Shown here one piece after another: positions 1 to 7,824 of a stretch of 64,000 nt of DNA. This stretch comes from Mxb001 sp049431945. Its GTDB lineage: Bacteria; Actinomycetota; Actinomycetes; S36-B12. The notes under the pieces were generated by a model that saw only the letters and a list, made by a program, of their open reading frames with translations, ran no database searches and was not told the DNA's origin. Each line of letters opens with the position of its first letter. Positions within the stretch are counted from its first letter, which is position 1. Position numbers and translations under genes: made by a program. Location: the NCBI GenBank assembly GCA_049431945.1, contig JBMTDJ010000003.1, positions 1 to 64,000 of the forward strand, read 5' to 3'.

Positions 1-54
1 AGAGGAAGCGGTCTCAAACACCGTCCAGTGTGGGTTCGAATCCCACCCGGGGCA
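1..54 (+). tRNA. tRNA-Leu(CAA), 5' end outside window
   Basis: Only the 3' two-thirds are visible. The anticodon stem is 8-12/20-24 with loop 13-19 and anticodon CAA at 15-17. The T arm is 30-34/42-46 with loop TTCGAAT. The 3' acceptor strand is 47-53 and the discriminator is A54. The next bases read CCC, so CCA is not fully encoded. The variable region (25-29) is only 5 nt, a class I shape, whereas tRNA-Leu is normally class II with a long variable arm. The identity rests on the anticodon alone. I recall similarly shaped tRNAs in other actinobacteria but could not verify this. Confidence 0.85.
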
Positions 55-71
55 CCCGTCCGGCAGCGGGC

Positions 72-896
72 CTACTGCAGATGCAGCGTTCCCACCTTCA
101 CCGCGGTGAGCACACCGGAGGCACGCACAGACCCGGGCTCCCCCTTCGAGCACACGAAGGTCACGTCGCCCTCGGGCTCGAAAATCTCCACGCTCGTGGC
201 TACGGGGAAGGTCGTGGTGCCGAATGCTGTCACCGCCGCGAAACTGTCACCGGCTGATTCGAGACCGCAGGAGACGGTGTTGAACGGGCCTCCGCTAACG
301 TCGAGGGAGACGTAGGCCGCGGCATCCACGAGGTAGGTACCGGCAGGAAGTACCAAGCGCGCAAGAACCACGGACTCGTCGCTGAAGGTGTCGTCCGAGA
401 TCGGCGCCGAGTAGCCGTCACTGGGGCCGATCGGGCCCCGCGGTCCCTCCGGTCCAGGATTGCCAACCTCGCCAGGTACGCCCTGCGGACCAGTGGGCCC
501 TTGCGGCCCTTGCGGGCCCTGGGCTCCCGGTGCGCCCGCGAACCCCCTCGGGCCTTGAGGTCCGGTCGCGCCGGTGGCTCCCTTAGGGCCGGTCTTCCCA
601 CGCGGCCCGGGGACACCCTGCTCATTCCAGGTGAGCAACTCCTCGCCGGTGACGCACGTATCGTCGGCATTGATGATCCGGAGGTCGCCGGTGGCCACGG
701 TGACGCAGGAGTAGATCTCCTTCGCCGCATCGCGTGCGGCAATGGCGGGCGCCACGAGCGTCGCACCGACGATGATGCCCGCGAAGGCGGCAACGCTCAC
801 GACCCACGCCGTGGCCCGGCGGGACGGCGAGACCGCCCCTGGCGGGCTGGCCCGGCGGGACGGCGAGACCGCCCCCCTCCAGCCGCTCCCGCGCAT
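72..896 (-). CDS. collagen-like membrane-anchored surface protein
   Basis: A protein of 274 aa from the ATG at 896, which has a GAAGGG ribosome site 7 nt upstream; in-frame ATGs at 911 and 926 are alternatives. It has a short basic N-terminus, one membrane segment (about residues 31-53) and a Cys-containing segment (IYSCV...TCVTGEELLTWNEQG) often seen ahead of bacterial collagen stretches. Then come 22 uninterrupted Gly-X-Y triplets (about residues 94-159), followed by a roughly 110-residue beta-rich C-terminal domain with two cysteines. Such proteins form extracellular triple helices, so a trimeric surface stalk is inferred. It converges on the tRNA at the window start and lies 12 bp downstream of nusB. 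Ligand and partner are unknown. Confidence 0.8.
   Translation of the reverse strand: MRGSGWRGAVSPSRRASPPGAVSPSRRATAWVVSVAAFAGIIVGATLVAPAIAARDAAKEIYSCVTVATGDLRIINADDTCVTGEELLTWNEQGVPGPRGKTGPKGATGATGPQGPRGFAGAPGAQGPQGPQGPTGPQGVPGEVGNPGPEGPRGPIGPSDGYSAPISDDTFSDESVVLARLVLPAGTYLVDAAAYVSLDVSGGPFNTVSCGLESAGDSFAAVTAFGTTTFPVATSVEIFEPEGDVTFVCSKGEPGSVRASGVLTAVKVGTLHLQ
812..875. repeat. 28-bp direct repeat, 36-bp period
   Basis: Copies at 812-839 and 848-875 are identical over 28 bp. The period is 36 bp (12 codons), so the reading frame of the collagen-like gene is kept. It duplicates the peptide GAVSPSRRA just ahead of the membrane segment, and looks like a recent in-frame tandem duplication. Confidence 0.9.
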
Positions 897-938
897 GTGT
901 CCACCCTTCATCGCCCTCCGCCCCACCGTCGATCCGGC

Positions 939-1364
939 CTAGGCGCCTAGGTCCAGTGTGGACCGTTGGTCGGCGATTCGGGCGAGCAGGCCGTTCACGA
1001 ACGCCGGCGAGTCGTCCGTCGACAGCTCCCGGGCGAGGGCCGTGGCCTCGTCCAGGGCCACTGCCGCCGGAACATCCCCCCACAGCAACTCGTATGTCCC
1101 CAGTCGCAGGACGGCCCGGTCAACCCCGGGCATACGGTCCAGCGTCCACCCCAGCGAGTACGTCGACAGGATCTCGTCGATCCGCTCACGATGCTCTACG
1201 ACTCCGGTCACGAGCTCGCTCACATACGGATTGAGGGGAGCATCCCCCTCGTCCGTGCGCAGCCGGTCGGACTCGGCCAGAACGACGAGCGGGTCCACGT
1301 CGCGGATATCGGATTGGAAGAGAACATCGAGGGCACGCTTGCGTGCCTTGTGCCGAGCAGCCAC
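939..1364 (-). CDS. nusB: transcription antitermination factor NusB
   Basis: A protein of 141 aa from the GTG at 1364, which lies 1 nt after the efp stop (TGAGGTG). NusB binds boxA RNA with NusE (S10) to promote antitermination of rRNA operons. The helical NusB fold is recognisable from HKARKRALDVLFQSD at the N-terminus and the C-terminal pattern of DRAVLRLGTYELLW, then A..LDEAT.LA and SPAFVNGLLA.I. The length is typical. The frame stays open upstream, but that part lies inside efp and is not NusB-like. It is the last gene of the alaS-aro-efp operon. Confidence 0.93.
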   Translation of the reverse strand: MAARHKARKRALDVLFQSDIRDVDPLVVLAESDRLRTDEGDAPLNPYVSELVTGVVEHRERIDEILSTYSLGWTLDRMPGVDRAVLRLGTYELLWGDVPAAVALDEATALARELSTDDSPAFVNGLLARIADQRSTLDLGA

Positions 1365-1365
1365 C

Positions 1366-1926
1366 TCAGTTGACGCGACCGAGGTAGGACCCGTCCCGCG
1401 TGTCGACCTTGACCTTGGTGTCGGCCTCGATGAACAGCGGCACCTGAATTTCCGCGCCCGTCTCGAGGGTCGCAGGCTTGGTGCCACCCGTCGATCGGTC
1501 GCCCTGAACTCCGGGCTCGGTGTAGGTAATCATGAGCTCGACCGCCGCGGGGAGCTCAACATAGAGGGCATTGCCGTCGTGCAATGCGACGATGCACTCC
1601 TGGTTCTCGAGCATCCAGCGCGCGTTGTCGCCTACGACGACGTTGGGAATCATCACCTGGTCATACGTCGAGGTGTCCATGAAGACCCAGTCGTCGCCAT
1701 CTCGGTAGAGATACTGCATGTCCCGCTTGTCGACGTTGGCAGTCTCGACCTTGACACCGGCATTGAACGTCTTGTCGACGACCTTGCCCGAGAGGACGTT
1801 CTTGAGCTTGGTCCGCACGAACGCTCCGCCCTTGCCGGGCTTGACGTGCTGGAACTCCACGACCGCCCACAGCTGGCCGTCGAGATTGAGCACAAGCCCG
1901 TTCTTCAGGTCATTCGTCGTTGCCAC
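1366..1926 (-). CDS. efp: translation elongation factor P
   Basis: EF-P, 186 aa, relieves ribosome stalling at polyproline. All three domains are present: an N-terminal KOW-like domain (HVKPGKGGAF), a central OB domain and a C-terminal OB domain ending in DTRDGSYLGRV. The loop lysine that contacts the P-site tRNA is Lys32 in the PGKGG loop. No EpmA or EarP modification gene is in the window, in keeping with the unmodified-lysine EF-P described for actinobacteria. The start is GTG with AAGGGGA about 11 nt upstream. It lies 19 bp downstream of pepQ. Confidence 0.96.
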   Translation of the reverse strand: MATTNDLKNGLVLNLDGQLWAVVEFQHVKPGKGGAFVRTKLKNVLSGKVVDKTFNAGVKVETANVDKRDMQYLYRDGDDWVFMDTSTYDQVMIPNVVVGDNARWMLENQECIVALHDGNALYVELPAAVELMITYTEPGVQGDRSTGGTKPATLETGAEIQVPLFIEADTKVKVDTRDGSYLGRVN

Positions 1927-1945
1927 GCGCTGCCGTCCCCTTCAC

Positions 1946-3022
1946 TCAGCCCAGGGCCACGAGGTCGCGGTGCGACGTCGTGAGCGGCCTACTGGGACCC
2001 TCCCCCACCCAGATCGTGTCCTCGATGCGCACGCCACCCCGTCCTGGGAGGTAGATGCCCGGCTCGATGGTCACAGGTGAGTCGGCGGGGAGCATACCCG
2101 TCGCGCGCACGCTGAAGAACGGCGCCTCGTGGATGTCCAGCCCCACCCCGTGACCCAGTCCGTGCCCGAAGAAGTCCGCGTAGCCGGCATCGTCGATGAT
2201 CTCGCGCGCAGCGGCATCCACACTGCGAAGATCGGCGCCGGCGACTGCCGCCCGGCGCCCGGCGGCCTGAGCCTCGGCGACGATCCCGTGGATCTCGATC
2301 TGCCAGTCTGCAGCTGCCCCTATGACGAAGGTCCGGGTCTCGTCCGCGTGATAGCCACGCACCGCAGCACCGAAGTCGATGAGGAGCAGGTCACCTGGCG
2401 CCAGGGGTCGGTCGGTCGGCTCGTGGTGGGGCTTCGCCGAGTGCGGGCCGCCGGCGACGATCGTCGCGAAGGAGATCTCGTCCGCGCCGTGGGCGAACAT
2501 CTGCGACTCAAGGGCTCGTGCGATCTCGCGTTCGGAGACCCCGACGCGAATCGATCCGAGGATGGCACCGAGTGCGGCGTCACTGACTCTGCATGCCTCC
2601 TCGATGGCCGCCAACTCGTGGGCGTCCTTGACGATGCGCACACCCTCGACGACATCGGCTGTCTCCACCAGGGGACCGAGCCCGGCACTCTCGAGCGACC
2701 GCATGTCGGCCACGCTCAGATGGGCCGACTCCAGCCCAAGCGGGCCCTGGCCGGCCCATCGACTGCACACTGCGGCCAGGGTGCAGCGATCGAGGACCGT
2801 CGGCAGCTCCGGGCACTGCTCGCCGACCTGCACTTCGTACCGGGCGTCGGTGCCCAGCAGCACGTCGTCAGGCCCGAGGAGCAGCACCGCGTTAGAACCG
2901 GTGAAGCCCGTCAGGTAGCGAACATTCGACAGGGACGTGACGACCAGCGCGGCCGCTTCCGGCGCCGTCTGCCTCAAGCGATGCAGCACGCGCTGGCGCC
3001 GAAGAGCGTGAGTATCACTCAT
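1946..3022 (-). CDS. pepQ: Xaa-Pro aminopeptidase (M24 family)
   Basis: A cytoplasmic metallopeptidase of 358 aa that removes N-terminal residues preceding proline. It has an N-terminal creatinase-like domain (about 1-120) and a C-terminal pita-bread domain. Metal-ligand motifs are visible: LLLIDFGAAVRGYHADETR (two Asp), GHGLGHGVGLDIHEAP (His), TIEPGIYLPG (Glu) and GGVRIEDT (Glu). The start is the ATG at 3022, which overlaps the aroQ stop region; six codons upstream are open but lie inside aroQ. The pairing with efp is widespread in bacteria. Confidence 0.93.
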   Translation of the reverse strand: MSDTHALRRQRVLHRLRQTAPEAAALVVTSLSNVRYLTGFTGSNAVLLLGPDDVLLGTDARYEVQVGEQCPELPTVLDRCTLAAVCSRWAGQGPLGLESAHLSVADMRSLESAGLGPLVETADVVEGVRIVKDAHELAAIEEACRVSDAALGAILGSIRVGVSEREIARALESQMFAHGADEISFATIVAGGPHSAKPHHEPTDRPLAPGDLLLIDFGAAVRGYHADETRTFVIGAAADWQIEIHGIVAEAQAAGRRAAVAGADLRSVDAAAREIIDDAGYADFFGHGLGHGVGLDIHEAPFFSVRATGMLPADSPVTIEPGIYLPGRGGVRIEDTIWVGEGPSRPLTTSHRDLVALG

Positions 3023-3470
3023 CCGATGCTGTCGGCCCATTCTCGGCGATGGCGCTCAGCGCGAGTCGGTAGGACTCGACGCCGAAACCGCTGATGGTGC
3101 CGTTCACCACTGCGGCGATGACCGACGTGTGCCGGAACTCCTCGCGGGCGGCCGGGTTGGACAGGTGCACCTCGACCGTCATCGCACGCACCTGAGCAAG
3201 TGCATCGCGCAAGGCATACGAGTAGTGCGTGAATGCCGCGGCATTGAGGACCACGGGGGTCTCGGCGTCCGCCGCTTCGTGGAGCCACGCCACGAGCTCC
3301 GCCTCGGAGTCTGTCTGCCTGACCTCGACAGCCAGGCCTTCCTGCTCCCCCCACTGCGTGCACAGACGACTGAGTTCGCTGTAGGACGTGTGCCCGTAGA
3401 TCTCCGGCTCACGCACTCCCAGACGCCCCAGATTGGGGCCATTGAGCACGAGGACGCGTCGTGCGCTCAT
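3015..3470 (-). CDS. aroQ: 3-dehydroquinate dehydratase, type II
   Basis: An enzyme of 151 aa converting 3-dehydroquinate to 3-dehydroshikimate, step 3 of the shikimate pathway. Type II motifs: NGPNLGRLG at residues 10-18 with the active-site Arg16, Tyr25 in EIYGH, NAAAFTHYSYALRDAL for substrate binding, and the catalytic His102 in VEVHLSN. The length matches the family (about 150 aa). It overlaps aroB by 4 bp (ATGA) and pepQ by 8 bp, so translation is probably coupled. Confidence 0.96.
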   Translation of the reverse strand: MSARRVLVLNGPNLGRLGVREPEIYGHTSYSELSRLCTQWGEQEGLAVEVRQTDSEAELVAWLHEAADAETPVVLNAAAFTHYSYALRDALAQVRAMTVEVHLSNPAAREEFRHTSVIAAVVNGTISGFGVESYRLALSAIAENGPTASDE

Positions 3471-4564
3471 GGGGTCACCTCCGAGTAGGCAGCCGCGAGT
3501 ACTGCAGGATCCGGCCCCTCGAGTATGGCGGGCCTGGCCACGCCGTTGAGGATGACGAACCTCAGCATGTCTCCCCGAGCCTTCTTATCCACGCGCATCG
3601 CCGCCAGCAGCGAATCCCATCGGGCGTCTGCGTACGTCGTGGGCAATCCCACGGCACCGAGGACCTCGCGATGCAGGTCGACCGATGCGTCGTCGAGGTG
3701 CCCGGCCAGGCGTGCGAGTTCGGCCACATAGACCATCCCTACGCTGATCGCCGCGCCATGGCGCCACCGGTAGTTTTCGACTCGTTCGATCGCGTGGCCG
3801 AACGTGTGCCCATAGTTGAGGACTTCGCGCCCGAGAGGACCTCCGATGGACTCCCGCAAGTCCGCGGACACCACACCTGCCTTGACCTTGATCGAACGTT
3901 CGATGACGTCGCGCAAGGTGTCGGAATCCGCCCGCGTCACCCCCGCCGGGTCGGCGAGGACGGCGTCGAGAATCCCCGGATCGGCGACGAGCCCGCACTT
4001 GATCGACTCGGCCAACCCGGCCACCAGGTCGTGCTGCGGCAAGGTGTCCAGCGCGTGAAGGTCGCACAGCACTCCCGCAGGCTCATGGAACGAGCCGACG
4101 AGATTCTTGCCCGAGTCCGTGTTGATGCCCGTCTTGCCCCCGACTGCGGCGTCCACCATCCCGAGGACCGTGGTGGGGACCAGGACGATGCGCACGCCGC
4201 GCAGCCAGGTGGCGGCAACGAAGCCGGCGAGGTCGGTCGTCGAGCCGCCGCCGATGCCCACGATGGCGTCCGTTCGTGTGAATCCCGCCTGCCCCAGAAC
4301 CGACCAGCAGAAGGCAGCGACCTCGGGGGCCTTGGCCTCCTCGCCGTCCGGGACCTCGATGGCGATGGCCTCGAAGCCCGAGGCCGCAAGATCCTCGCGC
4401 ACCGCCTCTGCGGTCGCCGCCAGGGCGGCGGGCGCGATCACGGCCACGCGTCGGCACTCGTCCCCGAGGAGACCGGCCAGTTCACTGAGGAGCCCGTGTC
4501 CGATCACGACGTCGTAGGGTCGCTCCGCGCGCACGGGAATTCGCGTGATATCGCTGTCGGTCAT
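3467..4564 (-). CDS. aroB: 3-dehydroquinate synthase
   Basis: A protein of 365 aa that turns DAHP into 3-dehydroquinate with NAD and a divalent metal, step 2 of the shikimate pathway. Recognisable features are the NAD-binding region GIGGGSTTDLAGF, the segment GGKTGINTDSGKNLVGSFHEP, and metal ligands in LNYGHTFGHAIE and WRHGAAISVGMVY. The length is standard. Its ATG overlaps the aroK stop by 4 bp and its stop overlaps aroQ by 4 bp. The long open frame on the opposite strand is a codon-bias shadow. Confidence 0.96.
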   Translation of the reverse strand: MTDSDITRIPVRAERPYDVVIGHGLLSELAGLLGDECRRVAVIAPAALAATAEAVREDLAASGFEAIAIEVPDGEEAKAPEVAAFCWSVLGQAGFTRTDAIVGIGGGSTTDLAGFVAATWLRGVRIVLVPTTVLGMVDAAVGGKTGINTDSGKNLVGSFHEPAGVLCDLHALDTLPQHDLVAGLAESIKCGLVADPGILDAVLADPAGVTRADSDTLRDVIERSIKVKAGVVSADLRESIGGPLGREVLNYGHTFGHAIERVENYRWRHGAAISVGMVYVAELARLAGHLDDASVDLHREVLGAVGLPTTYADARWDSLLAAMRVDKKARGDMLRFVILNGVARPAILEGPDPAVLAAAYSEVTP

Positions 4565-5082
4565 GCCACCTCCAACGCGGCCACGACCGCCTCAACGACC
4601 TCGTCGGCGGAGCGCCCGTCCGTGTCGATGGTCCAGGTGGCAACCTCTTCGTACATCGGGGTTCGCTCATCGAGCAAGGTCATCAAGGTCCCGCGGACGT
4701 TGCCCAGCAGCAGCGGGCGGCTCGTGTTGAGGCCGACGCGGCGGGCCGCCTCGGATACTCCCACGCGCAGCCACAGGCAGGGTGCCTGAGCGAGTCGCTG
4801 CCTGGTCTGATCATCGATGACCGCCCCACCGCCGAGGGCGAGCACGCCGTCGAACTCGGCAAGGGCCTGGGCAACGATCTCCCGCTCTCGCGCGCGGAAT
4901 GCTGGTTCGCCCTCCTCGACGAAGATGTCCGACACGGACTTGCCGACGCTCTCCTCGATGAGCTGGTCGGTGTCATGGAAAGCGACGCCCCAGTGTCGCG
5001 CCAGGCGCCTGCCCACCGTGGACTTGCCCGAACCTGGCGCCCCGATCACCACGATCGGGCGGGCGGTAACGCCCGGAGTCAT
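4561..5082 (-). CDS. aroK: shikimate kinase
   Basis: A protein of 173 aa that phosphorylates shikimate at O3 using ATP, step 5 of the pathway. Walker A is GAPGSGKST (residues 14-22). FHDTDQLIEE carries the Asp that binds Mg and shikimate, and GGGAVIDD is the shikimate-binding loop. The lid region contains Arg residues (RVGLNTSRPLL). It overlaps aroC and aroB by 4 bp each. aroA and aroG/aroF are not in the window. Confidence 0.95.
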   Translation of the reverse strand: MTPGVTARPIVVIGAPGSGKSTVGRRLARHWGVAFHDTDQLIEESVGKSVSDIFVEEGEPAFRAREREIVAQALAEFDGVLALGGGAVIDDQTRQRLAQAPCLWLRVGVSEAARRVGLNTSRPLLLGNVRGTLMTLLDERTPMYEEVATWTIDTDGRSADEVVEAVVAALEVA

Positions 5083-6257
5083 CGGAAGGCCAGGTGCTCG
5101 ATGTAGGAATCAACGTTGCGCTGCGTCTCGGCCACCGAGTCGCCGCCGAACTTCTCCAACAGCGCATCGCTGAGCACGAGCGCGACCATCGCCTCGGCCA
5201 CGATGCCTGCCGCGGGAACAGCGCACACGTCCGAGCGCTGATTGATGGCCTTGGCCGGCTCACCGCTGGCGACATCGACCGTCTGGAGCGCGCGGGGGAT
5301 CGTGGAGATCGGCTTCATGGCCGCACGGATGCGCAGTGCCTCTCCCGTGGTCATGCCACCCTCGGTACCTCCAGAGCGGCCAGATGTCCGCGCGAGGCGC
5401 CCGTCTTCGCTCACGATCTCGTCCTGCGCCTGCGAGCCTCGGCGAGCCGCCAGGTCGAAGCCGTCCCCGACCTCCACTCCCTTGATCGCTTGAATCCCCA
5501 TGAGGGCCGCGGCGAGGCGCGCATCGATCCGCCTGTCCCAGTGGACGTGACTGCCCAGTCCGGGCGGAAGGCCGTGGACGACGACCTCCACCACGCCGCC
5601 GAGCGTGTCCCCTTCGCGATGGGCCTCGGCGATTTCCTCCTGCATGAGCCGGCTCGCCTCATCGTCAAGCGCACGCACGGGGTCGTCGTCGATGCGACCA
5701 CGGTCCGCGGCCACCGGCACCGATCCGGCGGGGGCCTGAGCTCCCCCGATTCGGACGACATGACTGATGACGTCGATGTCAGCCACCTGGCGGAGGAAGG
5801 CCCGAGCCACCGCGCCCAGCGCGACCCTGGCAGCCGTCTCGCGAGCGCTTGCCCGCTCCAGGATGGCCCGGGCATCGTCGAATCCGTACTTCTGCATGCC
5901 GACCAGGTCGGCATGGCCCGGCCGTGGACGGGTGAGTGGAGCATTGCGCGCGAGCGACTCGAGTTCCGCCTCGTCCACCGGGTCCGCGGACATGACCGCC
6001 TGCCACTTCGGCCACTCGCTGTTGCCGACCTCAATGGCGATGGGCGAGCCGATCGTCTCTCCGTGGCGCACCCCGCCGAGGATGCGCACCTCGTCCTGCT
6101 CGAATGCCATCCGGGCTCCGCGACCGGCACCCAGGCGCCGGCGTCGCAGGTCCTCGGCAACGTCAAATGTCGTCACCGACACCCCGGCCGGCAGGCCCTC
6201 AAGGATGGCGACGAGTGCCGCCCCGTGGGACTCCCCTGCCGTTAGCCACCGAACCAT
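5079..6257 (-). CDS. aroC: chorismate synthase
   Basis: A protein of 392 aa converting EPSP to chorismate with reduced FMN, the last common step of aromatic biosynthesis. Signatures are WLTAGESHGAALVAILEGLPAG at the N-terminus, RRRLGAGRGARM, ARETAARVALGAVA and a C-terminal NQRSDVCAVPAAG. The start is the ATG at 6257 with AGAGG about 10 nt upstream; nine further open codons upstream lack homology. It starts about 70 bp downstream of the prepilin peptidase stop. Confidence 0.96.
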   Translation of the reverse strand: MVRWLTAGESHGAALVAILEGLPAGVSVTTFDVAEDLRRRRLGAGRGARMAFEQDEVRILGGVRHGETIGSPIAIEVGNSEWPKWQAVMSADPVDEAELESLARNAPLTRPRPGHADLVGMQKYGFDDARAILERASARETAARVALGAVARAFLRQVADIDVISHVVRIGGAQAPAGSVPVAADRGRIDDDPVRALDDEASRLMQEEIAEAHREGDTLGGVVEVVVHGLPPGLGSHVHWDRRIDARLAAALMGIQAIKGVEVGDGFDLAARRGSQAQDEIVSEDGRLARTSGRSGGTEGGMTTGEALRIRAAMKPISTIPRALQTVDVASGEPAKAINQRSDVCAVPAAGIVAEAMVALVLSDALLEKFGGDSVAETQRNVDSYIEHLAFR

Positions 6258-6326
6258 GTGGGCAATCCTCTCAGACGGCACCAAAGCTCCGGTCCGCCCG
6301 CGCCCGCCGGGGCGGCTCCGCCGTCG

Positions 6327-6971
6327 CTACCAGGCAAGGCCGACCAGGGCACCGCCGAGGAGGAATGGTCCAAAAGGCAGGGCTCGCTGAAGCGCTCCGC
6401 TGAGCGAACCGCGCGCGAGGAGTTGCCGGCCGACAAGGGCGACAGCCGCAAGTGCTCCGAGCAGGAATCCCGCGAATACTCCGATGGCCACCGCCTCCCA
6501 GCCCAGGAAGCCCAGATAGAGGCCCAGGGTGGGTCCGAGCTTCACGTCACCCATACCCAGGCCTCCAGGTCCGATGAGGGCCAGGATCAGGAGCACGGCC
6601 GTGACCGCGAGGGCCGCCAGCCAACCGCGAAGGTAGGCGCCGGTGTCGCCGGGCAGAAGCAGGAGCAGCGCTCCAGCGCCGAAGGCCATGGCATTGAGTA
6701 CGTCGGGGATGCGATGGCAGGCGAGATCAGTACGCGTGATGGCCGCAGACACCAAGGCGAGCGCCACCCAGGCGGGTAGGAGCGCCCACGACGGAGTGAG
6801 GAGACTTGTGGCCGCTGCAGCGACACCGGCGACCACGCCGGTCACCAGTGGCCTGGGCCGCAACGATGCGGTCCCCGGCGCGTGGCCCAGCGACCATCGA
6901 GCCAGCCAGTCGAGAGCGGGACCGAGAGCGATGCCCAGGACGAGCACCACGGCGACGATGATCCAGGTCAC
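6327..6971 (-). CDS. prepilin peptidase (A24 aspartic protease)
   Basis: A protein of 214 aa, almost entirely membrane-embedded (about six hydrophobic helices). It keeps the two A24 aspartates, in AAITRTDLACHRIPD and in GLGMGDVKLG. It lacks the N-terminal Cys-rich methyltransferase domain of PilD, as expected for the short actinobacterial/TadV-like form. It would cleave type IV pilin-like or Flp leader peptides at the inner membrane. It overlaps aroE by 4 bp inside the shikimate operon. No pilin or secretion ATPase gene is in the window, so its substrates must lie elsewhere. Confidence 0.85.
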   Translation of the reverse strand: MTWIIVAVVLVLGIALGPALDWLARWSLGHAPGTASLRPRPLVTGVVAGVAAAATSLLTPSWALLPAWVALALVSAAITRTDLACHRIPDVLNAMAFGAGALLLLLPGDTGAYLRGWLAALAVTAVLLILALIGPGGLGMGDVKLGPTLGLYLGFLGWEAVAIGVFAGFLLGALAAVALVGRQLLARGSLSGALQRALPFGPFLLGGALVGLAW

Positions 6972-7819
6972 GGCGGCGAATTGCCCAGGGGGTCCTCAGC
7001 GTCACGGAGGCGTTCATCGTGCAACGCCGCCCGCATCGCCGACACCGGCGCCTGCATCCCGGTCATCAGCGTCACCTGATCCACGGCCTGCCACAGGAGC
7101 AGGTCGAGCCCGTCGGCCACCGGCCCGCTCGCCGCGGCCCACGCTCGGGCAAGGGCGCTGGCGCTTGGGCCGTAAGCGACGTCCAGCAGGACCCCGGGGC
7201 GATCGGGGACGAACTCCGCCAACTCGTCTGCCGCACCCGGCGGGATGGTGGAGATGACGGCGTCGGCGCTGAGCCACCCTCGGTCTGACAGGTCACCCAC
7301 GCTCACCGCCACCCCAAGGCCGACCCCGAGGTCGACCAGGGGAACGGCCCGATCGGGATGGCGCGCGAGAACATCGACCTGCTGGGCACCGATCCCGGCA
7401 AGCGCCGCGAGTGCGCTCCGCGCCGTCGCCCCGGATCCAATGACGATGCCGGTGCGCGGCGCGAATGCCTCACCGTGCGCCTCTTGCAGTGAGCGACGCA
7501 TGCCTTCGACATCGGTGTTGTGGCCCACGGTGCCGGCTTGCGTGAACACGACGGTGTTGACGGCGCTCACCTGCGCGGCCAGCGGTGTGACCGCATCCAG
7601 GAGCCCTAGGACATCCGTCTTCAAAGGCATGGTGAGCGACAGTCCGGCCCACTCGGGCCAGGAGCAGCTCGCCATGAATGCCGGCAACTGGTCCGTGGTG
7701 ACATCCCTCGCCTCGTATTGCCAGTCCAATCCCAGAGCCGCATAGGCAGCCCGGTGTAGGAGGGGCGATCTGCTGTGCACGATCGGGGAGCCGAGGACGG
7801 CTGCGCGTCGGGTGGCCAT
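6968..7819 (-). CDS. aroE: shikimate dehydrogenase
   Basis: A protein of 283 aa reducing 3-dehydroshikimate to shikimate with NADPH, step 4 of the pathway. The N-terminal substrate domain has VLGSPIVHSRSPLLHRAAYAALG and LSLTMPLKTDVL, where the Lys is catalytic. NTDVEGM carries the catalytic-site Asp. The Rossmann part begins VIGSGATARSAL. The start is the ATG at 7819, 5 bp after mltG; upstream open codons lie inside mltG. No strong Shine-Dalgarno is visible, so coupling to mltG is likely. Confidence 0.93.
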   Translation of the reverse strand: MATRRAAVLGSPIVHSRSPLLHRAAYAALGLDWQYEARDVTTDQLPAFMASCSWPEWAGLSLTMPLKTDVLGLLDAVTPLAAQVSAVNTVVFTQAGTVGHNTDVEGMRRSLQEAHGEAFAPRTGIVIGSGATARSALAALAGIGAQQVDVLARHPDRAVPLVDLGVGLGVAVSVGDLSDRGWLSADAVISTIPPGAADELAEFVPDRPGVLLDVAYGPSASALARAWAAASGPVADGLDLLLWQAVDQVTLMTGMQAPVSAMRAALHDERLRDAEDPLGNSPP

Positions 7820-7824
7820 GACGG

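Noticed and set aside
938..951. Perfect 14-bp palindrome CCTAGGCGCCTAGG at the nusB stop
   Set aside because: It is coding sequence (Leu-Gly-Ala-stop) and too short to form a convincing terminator.
3461..4789. Long open frame on the plus strand across aroB
   Set aside because: It mirrors aroB codon bias in a high-GC genome and shows no domain; aroB is certain on the other strand.
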